Numbered from the stretch's first letter, positions 8,219 through 16,842 are shown. The stretch: DNA of 43,068 bases from Myxococcota bacterium (GCA_023150835.1 JAKLKB010000134.1:1-43068); one strand, 5' to 3'. Notes: generated from the letters alone by a model not told the origin. Numbers and translations: made by a program.

Positions 8219-8287
8219 ATGCGTGAGTGTCCGAGATGCGAGCAGATTGGAGAAGAGCGATGCTTTTGTCAAAATCGCGGTGTGTAG
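8219..8287 (+). pseudogene. 22-codon ORF resembling the first half of a zinc ribbon
   Basis: An ATG preceded by AGGA opens a short frame encoding MRECPRCEQIGEERCFCQNR and stopping at TAG 8285-8287. CPRC, then CFC and a following G, resemble an N-terminal bacterial zinc ribbon. The next gene's frame runs over the same bases, so a frameshift may have separated a zinc-ribbon leader from its body. A chance ORF is also possible. Confidence 0.35.
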
Positions 8288-8652
8288 AGTTGGTGGTGGT
8301 GACGTTGGCGACGTATTCGTATGCGTTGGAAAAAGCGTGGGGACTGCGGGATGCGCTCGAAAAGGCGGGACTTTGTGATCCTTTGCGGGTGTTGGGGATG
8401 GATGGGACAGGGCTGGGCAACGCTTTGAAAGCGGCGGGTTATGATCGCGGTGGCATCACCCACATCATCGCGCCGCGTTTGTTGGCGCTGATGGGTGCGA
8501 TCCAAGAGGGAAAGTTGGATGCGCTGGAGGTGCATCTGAAACAACGCAACGAAGGGGATTTTCGTAAGCTCTTGGAAGGCGTAAAGGGCTTTGGGCCGAC
8601 AGCCTCGAAACTAGCGTGGGCATTGATGTCGCCAGCAGAAGCGAAACGTTAG
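8260..8652 (+). CDS. Small protein with a helix-hairpin-helix-like C-terminus
   Basis: The 130-residue product is not recognised as a named family. The segment LLEGVKGFGPTASKLAWAL has the G-h-G core of a helix-hairpin-helix, a non-specific DNA-binding motif, so contact with nucleic acid is conceivable. The rest is helical and charged. ATG 8260 has GGAGAAG at about 8249, 7 bases upstream; an in-frame GTG at 8227 would add 11 residues. Codon use matches the neighbouring + strand genes, supporting a real gene. It lies between the Sel1/ExbD-like gene and the oxygenase gene, with a 77-base gap to the latter. Confidence 0.6.
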   Translation: MLLSKSRCVELVVVTLATYSYALEKAWGLRDALEKAGLCDPLRVLGMDGTGLGNALKAAGYDRGGITHIIAPRLLALMGAIQEGKLDALEVHLKQRNEGDFRKLLEGVKGFGPTASKLAWALMSPAEAKR

Positions 8653-8729
8653 CTCGCGGAAGATGTCGGTGGGATGTGGGTTCCAGACGTATGGCGTCGA
8701 GCGCAACAGGAAAGTTGGAGGGTCGAGGA

Positions 8730-11198
8730 ATGACGGAAAAATACGACGGGTTGGATGAGGAAACGAGCCAAGAGATCGGGCGAGAAGTGGATGAGATTTT
8801 TGAGAATATGCCCGATTCACCGCAGTTTTGCGTGTTCGGAGAGCGCGATGCGGTGTTGCCGGGCCTTGTGCTGGGGGATGGGACAGATTGTGCATTGCCG
8901 TTGGAAGAGGGCACCGTCAAGAAGATGATCGCGTACGCATCGGTGGCCCCGTACGGTCTTGGAACAGAAACGCTGGTGGATACGGAAGTTCGGCGAAGTT
9001 GGCAGATCGATGCTGAACAGTTTTCTTTTCGCAATCCTCGATGGGCGCGGTTTGTGGAGGATATCGTTGCGGAGGTTTGTGGCGGGCTAGGCGTGGCGCA
9101 CGAGGTGCGGGCAGAGCCGTACAAGTTGTTGATTTACGAGGCGGGTGGTTTCTTTAAGGGCCACCGCGACACAGAAAAGCAGAAGGGGATGTTTGCGACG
9201 CTGGTGATCAATCTGCCTTGTCCGCATGAAGGAGGGCAGTTGCGCGTGCAGCACGATGGCGAGACCGAAACGACCGAATTTGGGGGGAAAGACAGCGCAT
9301 TTTTGATTCGGTTTGCGGCTTTTTATGCGGATTGTGTGCATGAGGTCTTGCCTGTGGAGAGCGGGTATCGGGTGAATCTGGTCTATAATCTCTGTTTGTC
9401 GGGCCGCCAAAAGACTCCAAAAGCACCGAGTTATGATGAGCCTGTGCGTGCGTTGGCTGCGTTGCTCAAACCGCCTTTGCAAGAAGGGGTGGTGGAAAAG
9501 ATCGTCCTTCCGCTCAAGCATCAATACACCGAGGCAGGGCTTTCACCCCAAGAGCTAAAGGGCCAAGACCTCGTGCGTTTTGTTTGCTTATCGCGTTTGG
9601 CACAAGCGCACGGGATGCAGGCGTTTCTTGCGTTGCTGACCTTCCATCAAGTCGGGTTTCCCTCCTATGACAGTTTTGAGGCACCGCGTCGTCGCTGGAG
9701 AGGGTACGATGAGTCAGATGGATTCGGTTCGGACACCGAGTTTGAGGAGGTTCACGACGAGGACGGCGAGTTGGAGCACTGGTGGACTCCAACAGGGGAA
9801 TCGTTGCCTTTGGGGAGCCTGCCTTTTTCTCGTGAAGAATTCGTCTCGTCGCAACCGCTGGAAGAATTTGAGTACGAGCAAAGCATCGAAGGCCCGACAG
9901 GCAACGAGGGGGTGTCGATGGAGCGCTGGTATCGGATCGCAGCGGTGGTGTTGTGGGAGACCAAAAAACATTTTCACATTTTGGCGGACAACGGCCAACA
10001 GACGAGCATTATCGGGTTACGGCATTGGATGGCTTCGGTGAAAGATCCTTCTAAGGATGTATCTTGTCGGGAGTTTGCGGAAGACATCTTAGCGCGTTGG
10101 CGATTTTATCCTTCCTATTACAAGCCGAGCGTGGATGAGACGGGTGAGATGTTGTCGCTCTTGCGTGAACTGAACCATCTACCGTTGGTTCGGCGGTTTC
10201 TTGTGGAGATCTTACCTCGACAACAAAGTGGTGAAGAAGGGCGGAGATTGCGAGAGATTTGTGAGCATTGGGGATGGGAGTCTTTTGCGAAGGAGATCAA
10301 GGATCACGTTTTGGGTTCAGCAACGGGGCAAGGTGCTGTGCGGTTTGGTCGGATCACTCGGATATTGGAAGACCTTTGCACGGGCGCGGCTATCGGTTCG
10401 GAGCAACAGCGTGTGGGCCGAGGTTTCGCGGCGACCTTTTTTGAGACGCTGCGTGCGTGGGACAACGAGACCGAGAAGGAGATGCCGAAGATCGACGAGG
10501 CAGACAAACCCTATCATCGGGGATTTTGGCGCGAACATCCCGAACGCAGCGAGTTAAGGGAAAAGAAGATCGAAGCGGAAGTGGCTTTGCGCCGCTCGGT
10601 GTTTTTGCCCTTTTGTCGGGTGCTGGTGGCGTTGGAGATGCGGGACCTCTTGAATGAATGGGTTGCGCATACCTTTCAATACGAAGACTGGTACGAACTT
10701 CGTGATATCTTGCTGCCTGCTGCTCGATCGATGGTGCTTTTGCAGGAGTCCTCGACGTGTTGTAAGGAGCCGATACAAGGGCTTTTGCAACGTGTGATCG
10801 AGCGGCTAGAGCAGCGCACGTTGCGCCCGATCCCTGAACCCGAAGATTGGTCGCAGTCCGTGAAGTTGGGTTGCAAGTGTGAGGATTGTCGGGATCTACA
10901 GGTTTTTCTCAAACATCCGACAGAACAAACGCATCGCTTTGCGATCGCTGAAAAGCGCAGAGAACATCTCGCGCAAACGATCAAGACACATCGGTTGGAT
11001 ATCGAACACACCACCGAGCGCAAAGGCAGTCCCTACAAGTTGGTTTGCACCAAAACACGCACAAGCTACGAGCAAGCGTGCCGCGTCTTTGAAGAAGATG
11101 TCGCTGATCTCGCGGCTTGTCGTTTGTTGTTGGGTGACGCGCAGCAGGGAAAAGCTGCTGAAACGCCCAAAACACAGCGAAGAACACGCAAGAAGTAG
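8730..11198 (+). CDS. Large 2OG-Fe(II) oxygenase (prolyl 4-hydroxylase-like)
   Basis: The 822-residue protein carries an Fe(II)/2-oxoglutarate dioxygenase domain in its first 220 residues. The iron ligands are visible as HRD (His145, Asp147) in GGFFKGHRDTEK and His204 in CVHEVLPVESGYRVNLVYNL, with Arg214 as the 2-oxoglutarate anchor. The remaining 600 residues are helical and end with CKCEDCRDLQVFL and a basic tail, as in a family of long oxygenases shared by bacteria and fungi; the substrate is unknown. ATG 8730 is chosen because GGAGG (8717-8721) lies 8 bases upstream; the frame is open back to 8616. No signal peptide, so cytoplasmic. The gene looks intact. Confidence 0.88.
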   Translation: MTEKYDGLDEETSQEIGREVDEIFENMPDSPQFCVFGERDAVLPGLVLGDGTDCALPLEEGTVKKMIAYASVAPYGLGTETLVDTEVRRSWQIDAEQFSFRNPRWARFVEDIVAEVCGGLGVAHEVRAEPYKLLIYEAGGFFKGHRDTEKQKGMFATLVINLPCPHEGGQLRVQHDGETETTEFGGKDSAFLIRFAAFYADCVHEVLPVESGYRVNLVYNLCLSGRQKTPKAPSYDEPVRALAALLKPPLQEGVVEKIVLPLKHQYTEAGLSPQELKGQDLVRFVCLSRLAQAHGMQAFLALLTFHQVGFPSYDSFEAPRRRWRGYDESDGFGSDTEFEEVHDEDGELEHWWTPTGESLPLGSLPFSREEFVSSQPLEEFEYEQSIEGPTGNEGVSMERWYRIAAVVLWETKKHFHILADNGQQTSIIGLRHWMASVKDPSKDVSCREFAEDILARWRFYPSYYKPSVDETGEMLSLLRELNHLPLVRRFLVEILPRQQSGEEGRRLREICEHWGWESFAKEIKDHVLGSATGQGAVRFGRITRILEDLCTGAAIGSEQQRVGRGFAATFFETLRAWDNETEKEMPKIDEADKPYHRGFWREHPERSELREKKIEAEVALRRSVFLPFCRVLVALEMRDLLNEWVAHTFQYEDWYELRDILLPAARSMVLLQESSTCCKEPIQGLLQRVIERLEQRTLRPIPEPEDWSQSVKLGCKCEDCRDLQVFLKHPTEQTHRFAIAEKRREHLAQTIKTHRLDIEHTTERKGSPYKLVCTKTRTSYEQACRVFEEDVADLAACRLLLGDAQQGKAAETPKTQRRTRKK

Positions 11199-11618
11199 AC
11201 ACTCTGCCTACTTGTTTTTGTTGCGGCCCGTTTGGCCGTTCGGTGTGTCCGTGGTCAGGACAAAGCATCGAGGCATATCAGCCACTACCTACAGAACCTC
11301 TCACGCAGATCTACGCGGTCCCTTCGGAGATTCAGCGCCGTTTGGCGATCTCGGGCTAGGTCTGTGTTGTTTGGTAGCGAAATTTTTTGTTGTGCGATGT
11401 GAAGCTTTGTGGCATTTGTCCGTCAAAGGCGCTTTGCTCTGGTTGGATGGCTGTGTACGATACGGTACTATCGCGTTGTCTGATCGGCCGTGTACGACGA
11501 GTTACTGTCGCCTTGGGTGGGTTATTCTTGGATGAGTGGCCTATCCGTTCTGCACGTCACATGGGAACAAGTGGTTTGTTCTCAGAGACATTGTCCTGTG
11601 ATCCCAAAGGAGATGCGG
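11199..11618. other. Intergenic region before the I-V-[VL]-H-D repeat protein
   Basis: About 420 bases with no convincing ORF, RNA gene or strong terminator. Small frames here lack ribosome binding sites and coding character. The promoter of the next gene must lie here or further upstream, but I see no clear -35/-10 pair. Confidence 0.5.
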
Positions 11619-12206
11619 ATGAAACGAGTTCTCAGTACGTTGTTCGTGGGTTTTTTTGCTCTGGTCGGTTTGACCGACATTTCTTTGGCACAAGCGCCCC
11701 CCTTGAAGCGAAAAGGTGCCAAATCTGCTAAAGCCGCCCAAATTGCACAGCAACTTGCAAAAGCCAACATCGTCGTGCATGACAAAAAGCAAAAAGGGGC
11801 CAAGGCCGCACAGCAGCTTTCAAAAGCCAACATCGTCGTTCACGATAGAAAAGCCAAACAACAAGCTGCAAAGCAGGCATTGCGCAGCGGTGGCTCGTCG
11901 ATCGTGGTACACGATCGAAAATTGAGACAAGAGAAAGTGAAAAAAGCCGCACAAGAACTCCAGAAGGCCAAGATCGTTTTACATGACGCCAAAGCAAAAC
12001 AACAGTTCACCAAGTCCCAGATCGTGGTGCATGATAGAAAAGCGCGCCAATTGGTGTTGAAAAAGAACCAACAAGAAAACGACAAAGCCAAAAGAAACCA
12101 GCAAGAAAACGACAAAGCCAAAGCGCGCCAATTCGCGTCGAAAAAGAACCAGCAAGAAAACGACAAAGCCCGAGCCCGCCAATCCGCCGCCAAAAAGAAG
12201 CAGTAA
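11619..12206 (+). CDS. Exported basic protein with five I-V-[VL]-H-D repeats
   Basis: The 195-residue product starts with a clear signal peptide (MKRVLSTLFVGFFALVGLTD, cleavage expected near LAQA). ATG 11619 has AAGGAG 6 bases upstream; ATG 11613 directly abuts that site. The mature part is almost entirely repeats rich in K, A and Q. I-V-[VL]-H-D followed by R/K/A-K occurs at residues 51, 72, 95, 119 and 135, and NQQENDKA occurs three times in the last third (150, 160, 177). Net charge is strongly positive. I know no family with this motif. Binding a polyanion (LPS, DNA or polyphosphate) or a metal through the His-Asp pairs is inference. It stands alone between intergenic regions, so it is probably monocistronic. 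Confidence 0.85.
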   Translation: MKRVLSTLFVGFFALVGLTDISLAQAPPLKRKGAKSAKAAQIAQQLAKANIVVHDKKQKGAKAAQQLSKANIVVHDRKAKQQAAKQALRSGGSSIVVHDRKLRQEKVKKAAQELQKAKIVLHDAKAKQQFTKSQIVVHDRKARQLVLKKNQQENDKAKRNQQENDKAKARQFASKKNQQENDKARARQSAAKKKQ

Positions 12207-12250
12207 TAGAGTAAGACTTATGCGAAATTCGCAGAGTGTACGATCGTAAA

Positions 12251-12297
12251 GAGGTAGGGGTCCCCTGTGGCTGCCCAAGCACAGGGCGTCTACGCAC
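12251..12297 (-). repeat. Solitary copy of the REP-like hairpin R3
   Basis: On the minus strand this reads GTAGACGCCC, a spacer, GGGCAGCCACAGGGG and CCCCTAC. The same core forms the 67-bp array at the window end and a solitary copy at 36374. CCCTGTG and CACAGGG form a 7-bp stem here. In the downstream flank on the minus strand, CTCTTTACG also follows the 36374 copy. Confidence 0.85.
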
Positions 12298-12334
12298 TCT
12301 CCTACAATCACACATCATTCGGATATCGTATGAC

Positions 12335-12465
12335 GCAGTTGCCAAAAAAATCCCGTGTTCGCGCCGTGTCAAGCGAGAGCGTCGTCTGTGTGAAAAACAG
12401 TGATCTTTTCGCCAATACGGGGTCAAGGGGCGACAGTCCCTTGCGGGGCATGGGGCAGCGCCCCA
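12335..12465 (+). repeat. Dispersed repeat R1, copy A
   Basis: Begins GCAGTTGCCAAAAA, continues CGTGTTCGCGC and AAGCGAGAGCGTCG, then TTCGCCAATACGGGGTCAAG, and closes with the palindrome GGGGCAGCGCCCC. Matching copies lie at 22403, 24131, 32734 and, inverted, 39731. No long coding frame is shared among the copies. With the R3 hairpin it fills the 316-base gap between the repeat protein and the convergent LRR-PP2C gene. Confidence 0.88.
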
Positions 12466-12522
12466 TGAAACCAAACACAGGGTCATCATTGAGGGGCGAT
12501 GTGGGTGTGGAGCAGGGGGCTG

Positions 12523-14616
12523 TTAAAGGGGAGCGTTGTGTACGCGCACGCATTGAAACGCAAAGTTGTCTCGACAAGGTTCTTGGAGGATGCGTGCGAG
12601 GAAAGCGGGTGTGATCTGTTGTGGGCTTCCTTGGTGTGCGTTGAAGAAGTCCGATAGTGCTTGAGAAGAGAGTTCGCTGTGGACGCCATCAGAGCATAAG
12701 AAAAACAGGTCGTTGGGTTGGATGGGGAAACAAGCCAGTTGGATATCCAAGGATTCGGTGCATCCGATGGCGCGTAGAACAACGTTTTTGTGTGGAAATT
12801 CTTCGGTCTCTTGGGGTGAGCGCAAGAGTCCCATGCGGATACATTCGCGCAAAAGCGTGTGATCTTCGGTCAGTTGGAAGAGTTGGCCATCGCGGAACAG
12901 GTAAGCTCGGCAATCGCCTGCGTGGGCGACCCATGCTTGCTCGTCTTCGATGGCGAGAGCGGCAAAGGTCGCTGCACCGCCGCGAAGGTAAGGGATGCCT
13001 TCTGCGCCCGAAGAGAACCGATACAAGGCCAAGTTGGCTTCATGAAGCAACAACAACAGGGAGGCGGCTTTGGGGGTGGGGAGGTGAAAAGAGCGCTTGG
13101 TTTCAGCCGAGGGCAAGGCCCGTTCGAGTTCTCTCCAAGGCAAGGGGATATCTGCTTCTCCGAGTCCTCGCGCTAGAAAGCTCATCAGAAAACCAGAAGG
13201 GATGTAGCCCGACGATCCGCCGCCCATACCATCCGCTACGATGAAGACTTGCGCGTTGGGGAACGTTGCGACCGCGTCTTCGTTATGTTGTCGAAGATGC
13301 CCTACGTGTGTGCTGGAAGCGGACTCGATCACCCAAGGATTCCGATGTTCCGAACGAACTCCCAACAACATAGGGCGAAGGTACGGTAGTTCCGAAAGAT
13401 CCGGCGTTAGAGAAGAGGGTAGATCGTAGGTTGGTTCTTGATGCGTAAAGAAAGCGTCGGCTGGTTCTTGGTGCGTAAAGAAAGGCTCGGAGCGAAGGGC
13501 ATCTTGGTAGAATGTGAAACTGGCGGTGGTTGTAGGATAAGCGAGATCGAGATCGCGTTGGAGTTGTTGTGCAGTATCTTGCAAAGCCCGAAGGGCCGAA
13601 GCGCGGATGGGATTGAAGTGGAGTTGGAGCTGCTCCCATCGTGCTTTGGGCAGATGTTCTGCGATCCGTTGAATCGAGTCATCCGAAAGATCATTGAAGC
13701 GCAGATCGAGATCGCGAACGGAGGAGAGCAACGCCGAAGACAGCGCCTTTGTGAGACCACGATCGGTCAAGCCGTTGGTCGCAAGAGAAAGTCGCATAAG
13801 CTTGGAGGCCGATGCTTGGGCCAGTTGCAACAGTCCATCGTCAGCAAGGCGGTTGTATGAAAGATCGATAGAGCGAAGCGATCCCAATACAGGCGAGCGG
13901 GCGAGCGTCTTGGCTTCTTGGTTTGCGAGGCCAGCGTGGCGGATCTGGATCTCTTCTAACGAAGGCCAGTTTACACTCGACAGCCACACATGAAGCGTTT
14001 CGTCGGTGATGGGATAACCTGCCATCCGAAAGCTCCGTAGCTTCGGCATCTGCACCAAGCAGAGCTTTTGCAACAACTGCCCCACCGCGCTAGGGTCAAA
14101 GGTTCGCATCGGATAGGCCATCTCCAAACCGACCCATCCACCGAGATCACAGGCGTCAAAAAGTCGCAAATGTTCTTGGAGCGAGAAGGTCGAATAGCGG
14201 ATCTGGATATGTTGTACACGGTTGAGTACGCGCACAAAAGAAGGCGCATAGGTGATGGGTTCGTCTTCCTTCAGTTCGACGCGCACGCTTCGTACAGCGG
14301 GCAATTGGAGCAGGGTTTGTAAGGAGGCTTCTTGGAGGTGTTTGGGGGAAAGCAGATGTGCAAAGACAAAGATGCGAAACAACGGATGATCGGGCATCTT
14401 CTGTAGGTTGGACGACCAAAACTCCGAATACAGGGGGAAAGCCCGTAGTTCATCAGGCCAGCGCTCAAGGTGTTGGCACAGGTACTGCGAGACCAACGAC
14501 CAATCGCCTTCCCAAGACCACTCTTCGAGTCGTTTGAGCAACGCCGACCACGATCCTCGATCCACAGATTTGCTCAAAAAGGCCCGTATATCGGCCAAAT
14601 GGTGTTCTGGGTTCAT
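12523..14616 (-). CDS. Leucine-rich-repeat/PP2C serine-threonine phosphatase fusion
   Basis: The 697-residue cytoplasmic protein joins three parts: a helical N-terminus (1-105), leucine-rich repeats (about 130-345; for example LRSIDLSYNRLADDGLLQLA and VRDLDLRFNDLSDDSIQRIA), and a PP2C phosphatase (about 430-697). PP2C metal ligands are present: NED (445-447), VADGMGG (460-466), AGDCRAY, CSDGV (641-645) and RDN (682-684). FFTHQEP is tandemly duplicated in the linker. LRR plus PP2C recalls eukaryotic PHLPP phosphatases. GGGGAG lies 4 bases before the ATG. It follows the CHAT-protease gene by 19 bases and is third in that operon, suggesting it controls the system or its output by dephosphorylation (inference). 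Confidence 0.9.
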   Translation of the reverse strand: MNPEHHLADIRAFLSKSVDRGSWSALLKRLEEWSWEGDWSLVSQYLCQHLERWPDELRAFPLYSEFWSSNLQKMPDHPLFRIFVFAHLLSPKHLQEASLQTLLQLPAVRSVRVELKEDEPITYAPSFVRVLNRVQHIQIRYSTFSLQEHLRLFDACDLGGWVGLEMAYPMRTFDPSAVGQLLQKLCLVQMPKLRSFRMAGYPITDETLHVWLSSVNWPSLEEIQIRHAGLANQEAKTLARSPVLGSLRSIDLSYNRLADDGLLQLAQASASKLMRLSLATNGLTDRGLTKALSSALLSSVRDLDLRFNDLSDDSIQRIAEHLPKARWEQLQLHFNPIRASALRALQDTAQQLQRDLDLAYPTTTASFTFYQDALRSEPFFTHQEPADAFFTHQEPTYDLPSSLTPDLSELPYLRPMLLGVRSEHRNPWVIESASSTHVGHLRQHNEDAVATFPNAQVFIVADGMGGGSSGYIPSGFLMSFLARGLGEADIPLPWRELERALPSAETKRSFHLPTPKAASLLLLLHEANLALYRFSSGAEGIPYLRGGAATFAALAIEDEQAWVAHAGDCRAYLFRDGQLFQLTEDHTLLRECIRMGLLRSPQETEEFPHKNVVLRAIGCTESLDIQLACFPIQPNDLFFLCSDGVHSELSSQALSDFFNAHQGSPQQITPAFLARILQEPCRDNFAFQCVRVHNAPL

Positions 14617-14635
14617 GCGCTCCCCTGCTTGGACT

Positions 14636-15328
14636 TTAAATGCCTGACGTTTTCACAAACAGGCTTTTCCGTAGCTGTTGCAACAATACGGCAGCCCCCC
14701 AACCTTTTGCTTCGTGTTCTTCGCCATCGGGTGGGCATCGATCTGATGCGATGAACTCGTCCAAGGTTTCGAGCGCATCAAAGATCGCCAATCTTAGTTT
14801 TTTTTCGTCTTCCTCCCCATCCAAAAAGGCCAACATTGCGGCTTCTGTGCAATCTCGCAGCATGGCCACTTGCTCCTCGTTCCAGTTCGGGGGGATTCTC
14901 GGGACGCCGACTTCAACGGAGTGCCCTACAAAACACCTCACACCGTGCTGGACGGCGATAGCCCCAAACGATCGTATGCCCAGCCAGTCTGATCGGGCTG
15001 CGGGATCTTCTATCGTTTCGCAAGCAAAGACGTACACTGCTGCGTTTGAGAAGAGTTCTCCAAACATCGGAGCATCGCTCCAGATCGGTTCATCTTTGAT
15101 TTGTGCTCGCAGCGAGCAAGAGTTCTTTCCACAATGCCCAAAGACCAAGCCGCGTCGTTCTTGGTGTGGCAGCGCGTGGAGAGCGGCCTCTATCTCGTCA
15201 AAAGAGGGAGATGCTCCGAAAAATGTCTTTGCTGTGTTGCGTTTAATTGCGATGTCATGGGCGGTATCGAGCGTAAGTTTTGTTGCGTCGTCGCCTTCTC
15301 GGTGCAGGGCAACCAACACGTACGACAT
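14636..15328 (-). CDS. CHAT-like (caspase-related) cysteine protease
   Basis: The 230-residue protein shows a His-Cys dyad in CHAT-type settings: His65 in GLVFGHCG and Cys103 in AAVYVFACET, the latter matching the LSACET hallmark. RCFVGHSVEV further on matches the post-Cys strand usually ending in slWpv. It lacks a signal peptide, so it is cytoplasmic. Such proteases serve as effectors or processors in several bacterial immune systems, for example with CRISPR type III-E or bacterial gasdermins; no gasdermin is present here. Its ATG overlaps the TAA of the upstream ATPase gene by one base, so the two are translated together. Family assignment is by motif and should be tested structurally. Confidence 0.75.
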   Translation of the reverse strand: MSYVLVALHREGDDATKLTLDTAHDIAIKRNTAKTFFGASPSFDEIEAALHALPHQERRGLVFGHCGKNSCSLRAQIKDEPIWSDAPMFGELFSNAAVYVFACETIEDPAARSDWLGIRSFGAIAVQHGVRCFVGHSVEVGVPRIPPNWNEEQVAMLRDCTEAAMLAFLDGEEDEKKLRLAIFDALETLDEFIASDRCPPDGEEHEAKGWGAAVLLQQLRKSLFVKTSGI

Positions 15329-16842
15329 TACCTCGTCCCTTTCTTTGCGCCACGACGCATCGCCATGATCGCCATCTCAGTCATCGCGGAGGCATACTCG
15401 TTGGCCAAGGCTCGGTCGCCATCAATGGATTCTTTGAGCATCTTTGCGGTGACAGGGAGGCCTTTTGCGTCTTGGAACACGACATCCTCTTCGTCGATGG
15501 CTTCTGCTACAAGCTGACGCAGCGCGTCCCAAAAGGGACTCGGCTCGTAAAAATGCTCGATAGCGCGGGAACGTCGTTCGATTCGTACTTCGGTCCAACC
15601 CTCTTCGTTCATCGAGACATCAAGATAAAAAGCAGCCAAAGCGAAGGCGTGATGGTGCGTTTCGATCCAGAGTTGGTTGATCACGAACGTGTCGTTGGCA
15701 CCTTCTGGATTCATCTCTCGTTTGAAGAATTCAGCCAGATCGAGCACCATGTTGCGGTGAAGGTGTGCTTCGGGTTCTTCGATCATTACGATGGCAGCGC
15801 GGTTGATGTAAAGGTTGGTGAACATCCACACAAGCTGTTGTTTGCCTGTTCCGGACATACTCACGGCATGTTCTTGGCCGTTGGGCATCGTGGCGAGCAG
15901 CTCAAATCGCCCGACGGTGCTGTCCCAGATCGGAGCGAGCGCGCTTTGCTTGAATCCTGCTTGGTTAAGGACTTGTGACAAGCTGTTTGTGAGTTCTCGC
16001 CTCCACTTGGCTTTGGCAAGTTGCGAAGAAGCAAGGTAGGCGATCAGGTCTTTTTCTTGAACCAATCTGCCTTGTTGCATAGAGTTGGGATCATCGTTCG
16101 TGCTTTTTCCTGTTCGGTAAGCTCCGATATGCAAGAACAGATGGGGTATCAGGATGGTTTTGGCGCGTACTTTGAGCAGCGTTTCTTTTTGCGCGGATTG
16201 CTCGATTTTGTCTCTGGCTTTTTGAGCATCGTGTAGCTGTTTAGAATAGTTGTTGTGTATGTTTCTGACATCTTCGTTTTTTCCGATGTATTGGGCTGCA
16301 TCGATCTCGTACTTACGGATCTGGCTTTCGTAATGGGCGATTTGTTGGTAGATGCGTGTCAATTCGGGTGCTTCGTTGCCTTTGCTTGCGAGGCTTAATA
16401 AGTCTGACCCGTCCAGTCGGAACACTTCAAACCAGATGTGCAATTCTTGCCCGCGATCTTGCGCTACGACTTGAAGGTGAAGTGTCGAAAAGGTTGTCTC
16501 TCCTTCCATGAGATCTTTTTGGAAGTCACCGAGTTGTATTTCCGTTCGGATGTCGATTTGTTTTGAGCCAAAAGCGAAGTCTTCAGGGCGGAGTTTGATT
16601 TGTTGGTGGTAGTTTGGGTCGACCAAATTGGCGACGAGTGGTTGGGCTTGTGTTGGTAAGAACTGAAGCGTTGCCCAATGCATGATGCAGTCGATGGCGC
16701 GGAGGATATTGGATTTCCCGCAGCCGTTGGGGCCGTGTAGCACCACGATATCTCCCAAGTCATCAAGTTTTATATGTTTGAGGCTGCGATAGCCGCTTAC
16801 CTCAAGCGAACGGATCTTGGTGCGGCGGAAGGCTTGGGGCAT
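15328..16842 (-). CDS. OLD/AAA15-type ABC-fold ATPase
   Basis: The 504-residue ATPase starts with a RecF/SMC-like segment (IRSLEVSGYRSLKHIKL) and Walker A GPNGCGKS (37-44). A coiled coil follows at about 163-225, then a signature-like SMSGTGKQQL (328-337), Walker B VMIEEPEAHLH (352-362) and a switch segment WIETHHH (392-398). There is no TOPRIM domain after the ATPase, unlike true OLD nucleases. GAGGAG lies 6 bases before ATG 16842. It is the first gene of a unit with the CHAT-like protease and the LRR-PP2C protein. Related ATPases act as sensors or regulators in defence systems such as Septu, PARIS and Gabija, each with a different effector; a similar job is inferred here. Confidence 0.88.
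   Translation of the reverse strand: MPQAFRRTKIRSLEVSGYRSLKHIKLDDLGDIVVLHGPNGCGKSNILRAIDCIMHWATLQFLPTQAQPLVANLVDPNYHQQIKLRPEDFAFGSKQIDIRTEIQLGDFQKDLMEGETTFSTLHLQVVAQDRGQELHIWFEVFRLDGSDLLSLASKGNEAPELTRIYQQIAHYESQIRKYEIDAAQYIGKNEDVRNIHNNYSKQLHDAQKARDKIEQSAQKETLLKVRAKTILIPHLFLHIGAYRTGKSTNDDPNSMQQGRLVQEKDLIAYLASSQLAKAKWRRELTNSLSQVLNQAGFKQSALAPIWDSTVGRFELLATMPNGQEHAVSMSGTGKQQLVWMFTNLYINRAAIVMIEEPEAHLHRNMVLDLAEFFKREMNPEGANDTFVINQLWIETHHHAFALAAFYLDVSMNEEGWTEVRIERRSRAIEHFYEPSPFWDALRQLVAEAIDEEDVVFQDAKGLPVTAKMLKESIDGDRALANEYASAMTEMAIMAMRRGAKKGTR

Noticed and set aside
14636-15328. Gasdermin-type partner for the CHAT-like protease
   Set aside because: No neighbouring gene has the size or hydrophobic pattern of a bacterial gasdermin; the adjacent genes are an ATPase and an LRR-PP2C protein.
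15328-16842. Complete OLD nuclease (GajA-like)
   Set aside because: The sequence after the ATPase core has no TOPRIM acidic motif, and the protein ends about 110 residues after the switch segment.
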